Below, one piece after another: positions 7,512 through 15,140 of a stretch of DNA of 64,000 bases; within the stretch, counting starts at the first letter, position 1, and each line of letters opens with the position of its first letter. The stretch lies in assembly GCA_963800285.1 (NCBI GenBank), contig CAWDAL010000015.1, positions 186,001 to 250,000 on the forward strand. The letters run 5' to 3'. This DNA is from DASUPK01 sp963800285. GTDB taxonomy: Bacteria; Actinomycetota; Thermoleophilia; Solirubrobacterales; 70-9. A program made the position numbers and the translations under genes. The notes beneath the pieces were generated by a model that saw nothing but the letters and a program-made list of their open reading frames with translations, was not told the DNA's origin and did no database searches.

Positions 7512-8605
7512 TCCGACCCCGCCGTGCCTCCGGCCGCCCGTCCCCCCGGGCTGCCCACCGCTCGCCAGATCAAGCGCCCCAGCTTCGCCATGTCCTTCGG
7601 GAACTGATCGACCAGGCCCGCGGGCGCCGTGGTCAGCACCTGGATCACCCCGAGCCCGAAGATGATCGTGAGCAGATCCGGCGGCAGTCCCCAATTGTCG
7701 AGCAGCGCGGGCAGGAGCTTGATCAGGATGCCGGCGACCACCGCGCCCCAGAGGCTGTAGATCCCGCCCATCAAGACGACTGCGAGCAGGATGATCGAGT
7801 CCTGGGTGGGGAAGGTCAGGTTGAAGAGGGTGCCGGAGCTGCCGGCCAGCAGCGCGCCCGCAACGCCGGTCATGAACGAGGCGAGCGCGAAGGCCCACAT
7901 CTTGTAGAGGCTGATGTTGATCCCGGCCGCGAGAGCGGCGGGCTCCGACTGGCGAATCGTCGCCCAGGCTCGTCCCGGTTTACCGCGCACGTGCCAGAGT
8001 GCCAGCACGAACATCAGGGCCGCCCAAATCACGCAGTAGCGGAAGTAGGCGTGGTCAGCCGTAGCGATGGCGGGACGCCGGATCACCTGGGCGCCGGACG
8101 TCGCATCGGTGTGGCCGAGGAAGCCGCCGCCGCCATTTGGGAAGTCCGTCGCCGCGATCACCACCGTGATCGCTCCGGCGAGCATCAGGGTGATCAGCGC
8201 GAGGTAGAGGCCGCTGACCCGCAGCGCGGGCAGCCCGATCAGCGAGCCCAGGACCATCGTGACCAGGCCCGTCATGATCGTGACCACCGGGAATGGGAGT
8301 CCCGTGGCGAAGAGCAGCCGGGCCCCGACCCACGCGCCGAGCGCCAGGACAGCCACCTGCCCGAGGGAGACGAGGCCGACGCGGCCCATCAGCAGGCCGA
8401 GCCCGAGCGCGACGATCGTGTAGATGACGACGCTGGTGGAGACGTCGACCCAATACGCGCTCAGCATCGACGGCAGCAGAAGCAGTACGAAGGCGAGGAG
8501 CACCGCGATCACCGCGATCCTGATCAGCTCGCCCATCTCGAGCCGATTGAGCGGCGCCAGAGCCCGATCGAGGAAGCCGGTGCGGGGGGCCTCAGCCTCG
8601 CCCAT
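7508..8605 (-). CDS. livM: Branched-chain-type ABC transporter permease LivM
   Basis: Inner-membrane permease of 365 residues with about nine hydrophobic segments. The conserved cytoplasmic loop appears as GRAWATIRQSEPAALAAGI, the family coupling helix that contacts the ATPases. The ATG at 8605 gives a 14-nt overlap with livH. A GTG at 8638 would add 11 residues but overlap livH by 47 nt and lacks a ribosome site. The tail (GSPGGRAAGGTAGSE) is low-complexity. It pairs with LivH to form the substrate channel. Confidence 0.88.
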   Translation of the reverse strand: MGEAEAPRTGFLDRALAPLNRLEMGELIRIAVIAVLLAFVLLLLPSMLSAYWVDVSTSVVIYTIVALGLGLLMGRVGLVSLGQVAVLALGAWVGARLLFATGLPFPVVTIMTGLVTMVLGSLIGLPALRVSGLYLALITLMLAGAITVVIAATDFPNGGGGFLGHTDATSGAQVIRRPAIATADHAYFRYCVIWAALMFVLALWHVRGKPGRAWATIRQSEPAALAAGINISLYKMWAFALASFMTGVAGALLAGSSGTLFNLTFPTQDSIILLAVVLMGGIYSLWGAVVAGILIKLLPALLDNWGLPPDLLTIIFGLGVIQVLTTAPAGLVDQFPKDMAKLGRLIWRAVGSPGGRAAGGTAGSE

Positions 8606-9494
8606 TGCCAAGCCCGGTTCCGGTGAACGAGATCTCACGCTTGCGTGAGATGACCAGCAGCGCGACCGTGGCGAGCACGAACGGCGCCATGTTGCGGTAC
8701 TCGGCGATCGAGGTGATCGGCGTCGCCAGGGCGCTGACCAGCCCGACGACGAGCGCAGCGAAGAATGTGATGACCAGCGATCGCAGCTGGGCGATCAGCG
8801 CGGCCGCCAGCGATGAGATCACCAGGAAGGTCAGGCTGACCGCGTCGAGCCCGACCAGGTCCGAGAGCAGCAGGCCGGAGATCCCGGAGAGCAATCCGGA
8901 GACGAGCCAGGCCTGCGCCTCCACCCATCTCACGGGAACGCCCAGCGTGGCGGTGATCTCGCGATCGTTCGCGAGCCCGCGCATCGCGGTGCCGAGCTTC
9001 GTGTACTTGAGGAATGCCGCCGTGCCGAAGACGACGAACACCCCCAGGCCGAATGAGACCACCTGCGTCCAGGTGACGGCCACCGTGCCTACGTCGAAGG
9101 CATGGGTCGACGTCGGCAGCACCTGCGAGCGGGCCTTGTCGCTCCAGATCCACGACATGGTTCCGAGCAGGATCAAGGCCAGCCCCAGCGTTGCGGTCGC
9201 CTTCACCAGCGCGTCGCGCTTGGCGAGGGCCGGACCGAGGACGACGCCGTAGGCCAGAGTCACCGCGGCACAGAAGAGGACCGCGACGCCGTACGCGGGC
9301 CACTCGGGCCAGAGGGAGTTGTTGATCAGATCCCACGAGATCAGGGCGCCCATGGCGCCGACCGCGCCGAAGGCGAGGTTCAGCACCCCCGTTGTCCTGT
9401 AGAGAACCACCATCCCGGCCCCCGACAGGGCGTACACCCCGCCGAGGGCCAGGCCGGTGACGATGAAGGGCTGGAACTCGTCCCAAGTGGGCAT
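8592..9494 (-). CDS. livH: Branched-chain-type ABC transporter permease LivH
   Basis: Membrane permease of 300 residues with about eight hydrophobic helices. The N-terminal family pattern GLALGGVYALSGAGMVVLYR and GVLNLAFGA is clear, and the coupling loop reads GTAMRGLANDREITATLGV. The ATG at 9494 lies 21 nt downstream of the stop of the substrate-binding protein gene. The genes livH-livM-livG-livF follow one another with short overlaps, as is usual for this importer class. Confidence 0.9.
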   Translation of the reverse strand: MPTWDEFQPFIVTGLALGGVYALSGAGMVVLYRTTGVLNLAFGAVGAMGALISWDLINNSLWPEWPAYGVAVLFCAAVTLAYGVVLGPALAKRDALVKATATLGLALILLGTMSWIWSDKARSQVLPTSTHAFDVGTVAVTWTQVVSFGLGVFVVFGTAAFLKYTKLGTAMRGLANDREITATLGVPVRWVEAQAWLVSGLLSGISGLLLSDLVGLDAVSLTFLVISSLAAALIAQLRSLVITFFAALVVGLVSALATPITSIAEYRNMAPFVLATVALLVISRKREISFTGTGLGNGRG

Positions 9495-9515
9495 TACTGA
9501 GTCACAGCCCCCTTA

Positions 9516-10853
9516 TCAACCCGCTCCGCCGGTCAGGCTCGGATCCGCCTGCTCGATCTGGCGGACCTTCGCGATATCCGGTTCGTCGCCGGAGATGTCG
9601 AAGCAATCCTCCTTGATGACCATCTTGCCGTTGTCAGGCGTGGTGGTCCAGTCGACATTGTTCGGAATGTGCAACGGCGCGTTCTGGCCGAAGTACCAGG
9701 GCCGGCACAGGATGTCCGTCTTCTGGTCCTTCAGGTTGAACACCGCCTGGTTCACGCTCTGCAGCGTGTAGTCACCATTGACCGTCTCCAGGGCGTTGGT
9801 CATGAACTCGCCCATCAGGTAACCCATCTGGCTGAAGCTGCCCAGACCGCCGGTCACCGCTTGGCCGTACTTCTTCATGACCGAGCGATAGAGCTCTGAG
9901 TCGGGACCGTCGAAATCGGTCACGTTGAGCTCGGCATTGACGAGCAGCTTGCCGTCCCACTTCGTCCCCAGCGCCTGCGCCAGGAAGTCGGTGTTGCACG
10001 GCGTAGAGCAGCCCCACGCCTTGACGCTGTCCTCGAGACCCTGCTGCTGGGCGGCCTGGAGGATCTTCAGCGCCTCGGGCGGCGTGAAGTTGAGGATCAC
10101 GCCTCCATTGGGGCCAGCTTCCTGGGTCAAGCGCACCGCGACCGAGTTCGCGTCCTGAATCGGCACGTTGTCGGTCGACTCGCTGATCGGCACGCCAGCC
10201 GCGTCGGCGACGATCTTCGGGCCGGCGGCGATGTAGCCGGTGCCCGGGACGTTCGACTGGTCGAACGCGATCTTGTCGACGTCCTGTCGGATCACGGCCT
10301 GCGTTGCGCCGTCCGAGCTGTAGCGCGGGCCCATGTTCACGGGAGCGCTGTTCGGCGTCGACCAGCAGGACGGAGCGATACCTGCGTTCAGAACCGCAAT
10401 GCCCTTCTGCTCGTAGTAGCCGTGGTTGACGTCGCACTCGATCAGGCTGAATCCGCCGGCCATGCCGACGACACCGTCGGTCTCGACCAGCTTCTTCGCC
10501 AGCGCCGCATTCTGCGCCGGGTCGGTCTGCTCGGTCTCCGCGATGTACTGAATCGGGTGACCGTTCACACCGCCGTTGGCGTTGACGCAGTCGAAGTACG
10601 CCTTGGCAGCGTTCTCGCCATCGGTGAAGTCCGTGCCGGGCTGCTTGGTGGCGATCGCCCCGATCTTGATCGGACTACCGGTTGGCTTCTGGCCGTTGCC
10701 GTTGCCGCACTTTGGATTGTCTACGACTGATCCGCTGTTGCTGCTTTTGTTTCCGCTGCCGCCGCATGCTGCGACGACAAGGGAAAGGCCGGCCGCGACC
10801 ACAACCAACGTGGTGACGGATCGCCCTCTCTTCGAGCCGAAGTACCTCTTCAC
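9516..10853 (-). CDS. ABC transporter substrate-binding lipoprotein (branched-chain type)
   Basis: Periplasmic-binding-fold type I receptor, 445 residues, tethered as a lipoprotein. The signal peptide ends in the lipobox VVAAC at about residue 30, followed by a Gly/Ser/Asn linker (GGSGNKSSNSG). The body has the type I pattern: IKIGAIATKQPGTDFTDGENAAKAYFD (here only partly conserved), a receptor hinge near LVETDGVVGMAGG, and a late segment TNALETVNG. Several Cys residues (CDVNHGYY, CWSTPN, CSTPCNTDF, CRPW, CFDIS) hint at disulphides. The GTG start has AGGAGGAG 4-5 nt upstream. It delivers its ligand to LivHM; the ligand is unknown. Confidence 0.87.
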   Translation of the reverse strand: MKRYFGSKRGRSVTTLVVVAAGLSLVVAACGGSGNKSSNSGSVVDNPKCGNGNGQKPTGSPIKIGAIATKQPGTDFTDGENAAKAYFDCVNANGGVNGHPIQYIAETEQTDPAQNAALAKKLVETDGVVGMAGGFSLIECDVNHGYYEQKGIAVLNAGIAPSCWSTPNSAPVNMGPRYSSDGATQAVIRQDVDKIAFDQSNVPGTGYIAAGPKIVADAAGVPISESTDNVPIQDANSVAVRLTQEAGPNGGVILNFTPPEALKILQAAQQQGLEDSVKAWGCSTPCNTDFLAQALGTKWDGKLLVNAELNVTDFDGPDSELYRSVMKKYGQAVTGGLGSFSQMGYLMGEFMTNALETVNGDYTLQSVNQAVFNLKDQKTDILCRPWYFGQNAPLHIPNNVDWTTTPDNGKMVIKEDCFDISGDEPDIAKVRQIEQADPSLTGGAG

Positions 10854-10875
10854 CGATCTCCTCCTCTGTCAGCGT

Positions 10876-10897
10876 GCCGCCGGTCGGTTCCGGCGGC
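10876..10897 (-). promoter_or_regulatory. Hairpin in the 5' leader of the binding-protein gene
   Basis: A perfect 8-bp stem (GCCGCCGG paired with CCGGCGGC) with a 6-nt loop lies between the -10 box at 10907-10914 and the ribosome site of the binding-protein gene. It could stabilise the message or modulate translation of the highly needed receptor. It is not followed by a T run, so a simple terminator is less likely. Confidence 0.4.
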
Positions 10898-10906
10898 CCT
10901 GGCGTG

Positions 10907-10914
10907 ATCCTATA
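10907..10914 (-). promoter_or_regulatory. Probable -10 element upstream of the binding-protein/Liv operon
   Basis: On the minus strand the bases read TATAGGAT, the best -10-like box in the 90-nt gap between the amidohydrolase stop (10944) and the GTG at 10853. No good -35 hexamer is seen 16-18 nt upstream. It would give a leader of about 45 nt that includes the hairpin at 10876-10897 and allow the importer to be expressed apart from the upstream enzymes. Confidence 0.35.
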
Positions 10915-10943
10915 CCAAGAAAGTCATTTCGTTTGGTTTGTTT

Positions 10944-11822
10944 TCACTTCGCCGAATTTGAGCTCAATCCGAGCAATCGGGCGGCGTTTTCCTTGAGAAT
11001 CAGGGGCTTCACCGCGTCGTCGATCTCGAGGCGCTCGAAGTCGCCCAGCCAGCGCTCCGGCGTGATCATCGGGAAGTCCGAGCCGAACAAGACCTGCCTT
11101 TTGAGCAGCGTGTTCGCGTAACGCACGAGCTGGGGCGGGAAGTACTTGGGCGACCAGCCCGAGAGGTCGATGTAGACCTCGGGCTTGTGCATCGCGATCG
11201 AGATCGCCTCGTCCTGCCACGGAAACGACGGGTGCGCAAGCACGATCGGCAGCTCGGGAAAGTCGGCCGCCACGTCGTCGACGTGAATCGGATTCGAGTA
11301 CTTGAGCCGCACCCCGCCCCCGCCGGGGAGGCCGGAGCCGATGCCGCTGTGGCCGGTGTGAAAGAGGGCCGGCAGCCCGGCCTCGGCGATCACCTCATAC
11401 AGGGGATATGCGGCGCGGTCGTTGGGGAAGAACGCCTGCAGGTTCGGGTGGAACTTGAAGCCGCGGACGTCGTGCTCGGCGATCAGCCTGCGGGCGCGTT
11501 CGGCGGCGTCGGGCCGGGCTGGGTCGACGCTCGCGAAGGGGATCAGGACGTCGGAGTACCCCGCTGCTCCCTCCAGCACCTCCTCGTTGGGGACCGGCGG
11601 CCGGCCGGATTGCGATTCCCAGTCGACGGTGAAGACGACGGCCGCCATCTTGCGCTCGCGGTAGTAGGTGCCGACGTCGTCGATCGTCGGCGTCCCTCCG
11701 CCGTCGCGGAAGTACTTCTGCGAGGCCTCGCGGAGCTTCGGGGGGATCGGGTCGTGGCCGTCCCGCGAGACCTCGACATGCGTGTGAACGTCGATCGCGC
11801 TGACCGCGTCGAGGTCGATCAC
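10944..11822 (-). CDS. Amidohydrolase family 2 protein (metal-dependent hydrolase/decarboxylase)
   Basis: TIM-barrel amidohydrolase of the family that contains aminocarboxymuconate-semialdehyde and gamma-resorcylate decarboxylases, 292 residues. Metal-site motifs are IDVHTHVE near the N-terminus, GFKFHPN, ALFHTGHSG, IVLAHPSFPWQDEA and LFGSDFPM (Asp). The ATG at 11822 overlaps the stop of the hotdog gene by 4 nt. Non-oxidative decarboxylation or hydrolysis of an aromatic or ring-fission acid fits the context. Substrate not determinable. Confidence 0.82.
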   Translation of the reverse strand: MIDLDAVSAIDVHTHVEVSRDGHDPIPPKLREASQKYFRDGGGTPTIDDVGTYYRERKMAAVVFTVDWESQSGRPPVPNEEVLEGAAGYSDVLIPFASVDPARPDAAERARRLIAEHDVRGFKFHPNLQAFFPNDRAAYPLYEVIAEAGLPALFHTGHSGIGSGLPGGGGVRLKYSNPIHVDDVAADFPELPIVLAHPSFPWQDEAISIAMHKPEVYIDLSGWSPKYFPPQLVRYANTLLKRQVLFGSDFPMITPERWLGDFERLEIDDAVKPLILKENAARLLGLSSNSAK

Positions 11823-12673
11823 GACGATGGCGCCGCCTCGGAGATTTCGGCCAGGCCGTCCTTGAGGACCACCTCGCCTGCGCCGTTGGTCGCGTCGAAT
11901 CTGACGGCGCCGTTCTCGGGCCGGAGGACTCGCGTCGTCAGCGCGTCGCCGGGCTCCATCGGCCGTGAGAAGCGCACCGCCAGCCGCCGGATGGCCGTCG
12001 GGTCCTCGTTGTCCCGCGCGGCCAGCACCGCCCGGCCGGCGAAGGCCATCAGGCAGAGCCCGTGAACGATGATCCCCGGCAGCCCGGCCGCCCGCGCCAC
12101 CTCGTCGTCGAGGTGGAATGCGTTGTGATCGCCTGAAGCCGCCGCGTACCGCTCGGTGATGTCCCCGGCGAGCGGATAGGTCAGCTCGGCGGCTGGATCC
12201 GACTCCGCGAGCTCCGCGGGCATCCGGTGATCGGGCGCCACCTCGCCGGCGCCCTCGCCGCCGGAGATGCCCCGGTAGAACTCCGTCACGTACTGCTCGT
12301 TGAGCAGTCGGTCATCGCCGTCGCGGGTCTCGGTCTTCAGCACGACGGTGGTGCCCGACTCCTTGACGTGGACGCCAACGGCGGCCGCACGCGAGCGCAC
12401 GGTCATCCCCGACTGGATCGGCACCGAGATCTGGATGTCCTGGTCGCCGTGGACGACGCGCGGCCGCGCCTCCTCGGGGGCCACGGACCTCGCAGCCTCC
12501 TGGAGGGTGTCCCAGACCGGGACGATCGCGAACACGGGAGTGGCGACCCTGCCTTCGAGGGCGATCGGGCTGGTCTCCTCGGTGGCGCGCGCGTAGGCGG
12601 CGAGAGCATCCTTGCTCACCGACTTGGCCCTGCCCGGGGTCCAGCGCCCGAGCGCGTCGAGATTGAACTGCAC
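11819..12673 (-). CDS. MaoC-like double-hotdog hydratase/dehydratase
   Basis: 284-residue protein with two hotdog domains. The N-terminal one (about 1-140) resembles the FAS1-type dehydratase N-domain. The C-terminal one (about 150-280) carries the MaoC hydratase motif YAAASGDHNAFHLD followed by AGLPGIIVHGLCLMAF; the Asp and His of this motif are the catalytic pair in known enoyl-CoA hydratases. It probably adds water to, or removes it from, a CoA-linked or carboxylic intermediate. It lies between an aldehyde dehydrogenase and an amidohydrolase, with a 4-nt overlap to the latter. Confidence 0.82.
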   Translation of the reverse strand: MQFNLDALGRWTPGRAKSVSKDALAAYARATEETSPIALEGRVATPVFAIVPVWDTLQEAARSVAPEEARPRVVHGDQDIQISVPIQSGMTVRSRAAAVGVHVKESGTTVVLKTETRDGDDRLLNEQYVTEFYRGISGGEGAGEVAPDHRMPAELAESDPAAELTYPLAGDITERYAAASGDHNAFHLDDEVARAAGLPGIIVHGLCLMAFAGRAVLAARDNEDPTAIRRLAVRFSRPMEPGDALTTRVLRPENGAVRFDATNGAGEVVLKDGLAEISEAAPSS

Positions 12674-12712
12674 GGCTCTCCTTATGTAGGGGACTCAGCG
12701 GTGGCCAGGAGC

Positions 12713-14200
12713 CTAGAACGGGTAGCTCGCGGGCTCTGGCTGCTCGGTGATCCAGCGCACCTCGGTGAACTCCTCGACGCTGAAGTGACCGCCGAAGCGG
12801 CCGCCGTTGCCCGAGGCGCCGCGGCCGCCGAAGGGGGCGATCGGGTCGTCGTAGACGGTCGAGTCCATGATGTGCACCAGTCCGGTGTCGAGCCGGTCGG
12901 CCACCTCGCGCCCCCGCTCGTGCGAGCTCGTGAAGACGGCGCCGGACAGCCCGTACTCGGTGTCGTTGGCGATCGCGACGGCCTCGTCCTCGTCCGCGAA
13001 GGTCATGACCGGCGCGACCGGGCCGAAGATCTCCTCGTTCCAGGCGCGCATGTCCCGGGAGACGTTGGCGAGCACCGTCGGCGGGAAGTAGGGGGGATCC
13101 CCCTTGCCGCCCGTCTTCAGCTCGGCGCCCGCGTTGACGGCGTCGTCGACGATCTCCTGCACGCGATCGATCTGACGGCGGTTGATGATGGGTCCGAGGG
13201 CCACCTCCTCCGTGCCCGGGTCCCCGACCGGAAGTCGCCCGCCGCGCTCGGCGAGCTTCGAGATGTACTCGTCGGCGATCGACTCGTGGACCAGGTGTCG
13301 CCCCGAGGCCATGCAGATCTGCCCCTGGTGGAAGAACGTCCCGAACGCACCGCAGGACGTCGCCTTCTCGATGTCGGCGTCTTCGAGCACGATGAATGAG
13401 CTCTTGCCGCCGAGCTCCAGCGCGACCCGCTTCAGGTTTCCGCCGGCGAGCGCTCCCACGGCGCGACCGGCTCGCGTGGATCCCGTGAAGGAGACCATCC
13501 GCACCTCCGGTGCCTCGCAGATCGCCTCGCCAGGCTCGACTCCACCGGGGAGGACCTGGAAGACGTTCTCCGGCATCCCGGCCTTCTCGAAGGCGCGGGC
13601 GAAGACCAGTCCACCGGAGACCGGCGTATGCGGATCGCACTTGAGCAGGACCGTGTTGCCGAGCGCGAGGGCCGGCGCCACCGAGCGCATCGAGAGGATC
13701 ATCGGGAAGTTCCAGGGCGCGATCACGCCGACCACGCCGACCGGCAGCCGCTTCGCCATGCTGAGCCGGCCCTGCTCGTTGGGGAGCACCTCCCCGATCG
13801 GGCCCGAGGTCAGGGCGCCGGCGGCCCGGAGCTCCTTCTCCGCCTCACCGACCTCGAAGGCAGCCTTCGGCGGGACCCCGCCGCCCTCGTGGATCAGCCA
13901 CCACTCGCACTCCTCCCGCGCGCTCTCGAGCGCGTCGGCGGCCGCATTGAGGATCGCCGCTCGCTCGGGACCGGGCGTCGCGGCCCAGGCCGGCTGGGCT
14001 TCCGCCGCGAGCTTCGAGGCGCGCATGACGTCATCGCGCCCGGAGCTCCCCACCGAGGCCAGGTGCTCGCCGGTGGCCGGGTTGTGCACCTCGAGCCGCT
14101 CGCTGGTCTCCCGCCAGCCACCGCTGAAGATCTTGCCTTCGAGGACGTCCTCGGTGATCAGGTCTCCCGTCCTTGGGCCTGACTGCGTCGCAACCTCCAT
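12713..14200 (-). CDS. Benzaldehyde/vanillin-type aldehyde dehydrogenase
   Basis: NAD(P)-dependent aldehyde dehydrogenase, 495 residues. Key residues: the Glu in LELGGKSS, the nucleophile Cys in GQICMASG, the cofactor-binding GSTRAG and the oxyanion Asn in APWNFPM. The C-terminal pattern (HIMDSTVYDDPIAPFGG) is that of the benzaldehyde, vanillin and salicylaldehyde dehydrogenase branch, so an aromatic aldehyde is the likely substrate. The ATG at 14200 has GGAGGAG just upstream. It is divergent from the GntR gene at 14328 and probably controlled by it. Confidence 0.87.
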   Translation of the reverse strand: MEVATQSGPRTGDLITEDVLEGKIFSGGWRETSERLEVHNPATGEHLASVGSSGRDDVMRASKLAAEAQPAWAATPGPERAAILNAAADALESAREECEWWLIHEGGGVPPKAAFEVGEAEKELRAAGALTSGPIGEVLPNEQGRLSMAKRLPVGVVGVIAPWNFPMILSMRSVAPALALGNTVLLKCDPHTPVSGGLVFARAFEKAGMPENVFQVLPGGVEPGEAICEAPEVRMVSFTGSTRAGRAVGALAGGNLKRVALELGGKSSFIVLEDADIEKATSCGAFGTFFHQGQICMASGRHLVHESIADEYISKLAERGGRLPVGDPGTEEVALGPIINRRQIDRVQEIVDDAVNAGAELKTGGKGDPPYFPPTVLANVSRDMRAWNEEIFGPVAPVMTFADEDEAVAIANDTEYGLSGAVFTSSHERGREVADRLDTGLVHIMDSTVYDDPIAPFGGRGASGNGGRFGGHFSVEEFTEVRWITEQPEPASYPF

Positions 14201-14266
14201 CGCTCCTCCTCCGTTGGCATCTCACGCTCCGGGCTCAGCGCCGTGTATCTTGCCGGACTGCGGGTC

Positions 14267-14274
14267 TGTATGCA
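14267..14274 (+). promoter_or_regulatory. Candidate GntR operator half, TGTATGCA
   Basis: TGTATGCA, close to the palindrome consensus TGYATRCA used by several GntR/FCD regulators, lies in the divergent region 66 nt upstream of the aldehyde dehydrogenase ATG. Its exact reverse complement occurs at 14342-14349. Binding of the neighbouring regulator here would cover the minus-strand promoter. Confidence 0.45.
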
Positions 14275-14327
14275 ACAGGAGAGGAGCGGAGGGCCGTTGA
14301 GGCGAGGATTGTCGGACTGATGGGGCG

Positions 14328-15110
14328 ATGAACCGCGATCCTGCATACAACGACGGGGCGGACGGAGCGACCGCCGAGGGCACCTCGCAGGGCGTGCGGG
14401 CCCTGCTCGGCCTGCGAGAGCTGCTGCTCAGCGGGGAGTTCCCGCCGGGGACCAGGATGTCCGAGCTGCCGCTGGTGGAGAGGCTGGGGGTGTCGCGCAC
14501 CCCGTTGCGGCTGGCGCTCGCGACGCTCGAGCACGAGGGGCTCCTGGAGGTCCTCGACGGTGGCGGTTACGCGGTGCGCGAGTTCACCATGGACGAGATC
14601 CACGACGCGATCGAGCTGCGCGGGGTGCTCGAGGGCACGGCGGCGCGATTCGCCGCCGAGCGCGGCGCCACCTCCGAGCAGCTCGAGCAGATGCGCGAGC
14701 TCAGCGCCGAGATGGACCCCCTCGTCCACCGCTCCGACGTCGACTCCTTCTGGGAGTACGTGGAGCGCAACCGGGCCTTTCACGCGCTGCTGGTCGAGGC
14801 GGCCGCGAGCCCGGTGCTGGAACGGGCGCTGGAGGGGATCGTCGCCCTCCCGTTCGCTTCACCGAGCGCCCTGGTGCAGGGACAGGCAGAGCTTCCGGAG
14901 TCCCGCGAGATCCTCGTGATTGCGCAGGACCACCACCGCGGGCTGATCGAGGCGATCGAGCGCCGCGAGGCGGCTCGCGCCGAGGCCCTCGCGCGCGAGC
15001 ACGCGCGGGTCGCCCTCCGGAACCTGGAGATCGTGCTGAACAACCGTGACGTGCTGGAGCGGATCCCGGGCGCGTCGCTGATCAACCTGGCGGACCGCGC
15101 AAAGAGCTAG
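14328..15110 (+). CDS. GntR family (FCD) transcriptional regulator
   Basis: 260-residue regulator. The winged helix-turn-helix spans about residues 22-88 (LRELLLSGEFPPGT, then LVERLGVSRTPLRLAL). The all-helical FCD ligand domain follows, with likely metal-binding residues in ELRGVLEGTAARFAAE, NRAFHALL and AQDHHRGLIEAI. FCD regulators usually sense carboxylic or aromatic acids and repress the neighbouring genes. The ATG at 14328 places an operator-like TGCATACA inside codons 5-8. A GTG at 14394 is an alternative start just before the HTH. It faces the aldehyde dehydrogenase operon and lies 30 nt before the MetE-like gene. Confidence 0.87.
   Translation: MNRDPAYNDGADGATAEGTSQGVRALLGLRELLLSGEFPPGTRMSELPLVERLGVSRTPLRLALATLEHEGLLEVLDGGGYAVREFTMDEIHDAIELRGVLEGTAARFAAERGATSEQLEQMRELSAEMDPLVHRSDVDSFWEYVERNRAFHALLVEAAASPVLERALEGIVALPFASPSALVQGQAELPESREILVIAQDHHRGLIEAIERREAARAEALAREHARVALRNLEIVLNNRDVLERIPGASLINLADRAKS
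14342..14349 (+). promoter_or_regulatory. Candidate GntR operator half, TGCATACA
   Basis: Exact reverse complement of the site at 14267-14274, 67 nt away. It overlaps the first codons of the regulator gene if the ATG at 14328 is used, which would fit autorepression. Confidence 0.42.
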
Positions 15111-15140
15111 CTGAGGCTGAAGGAAGAGAGGAGAGCGCAG

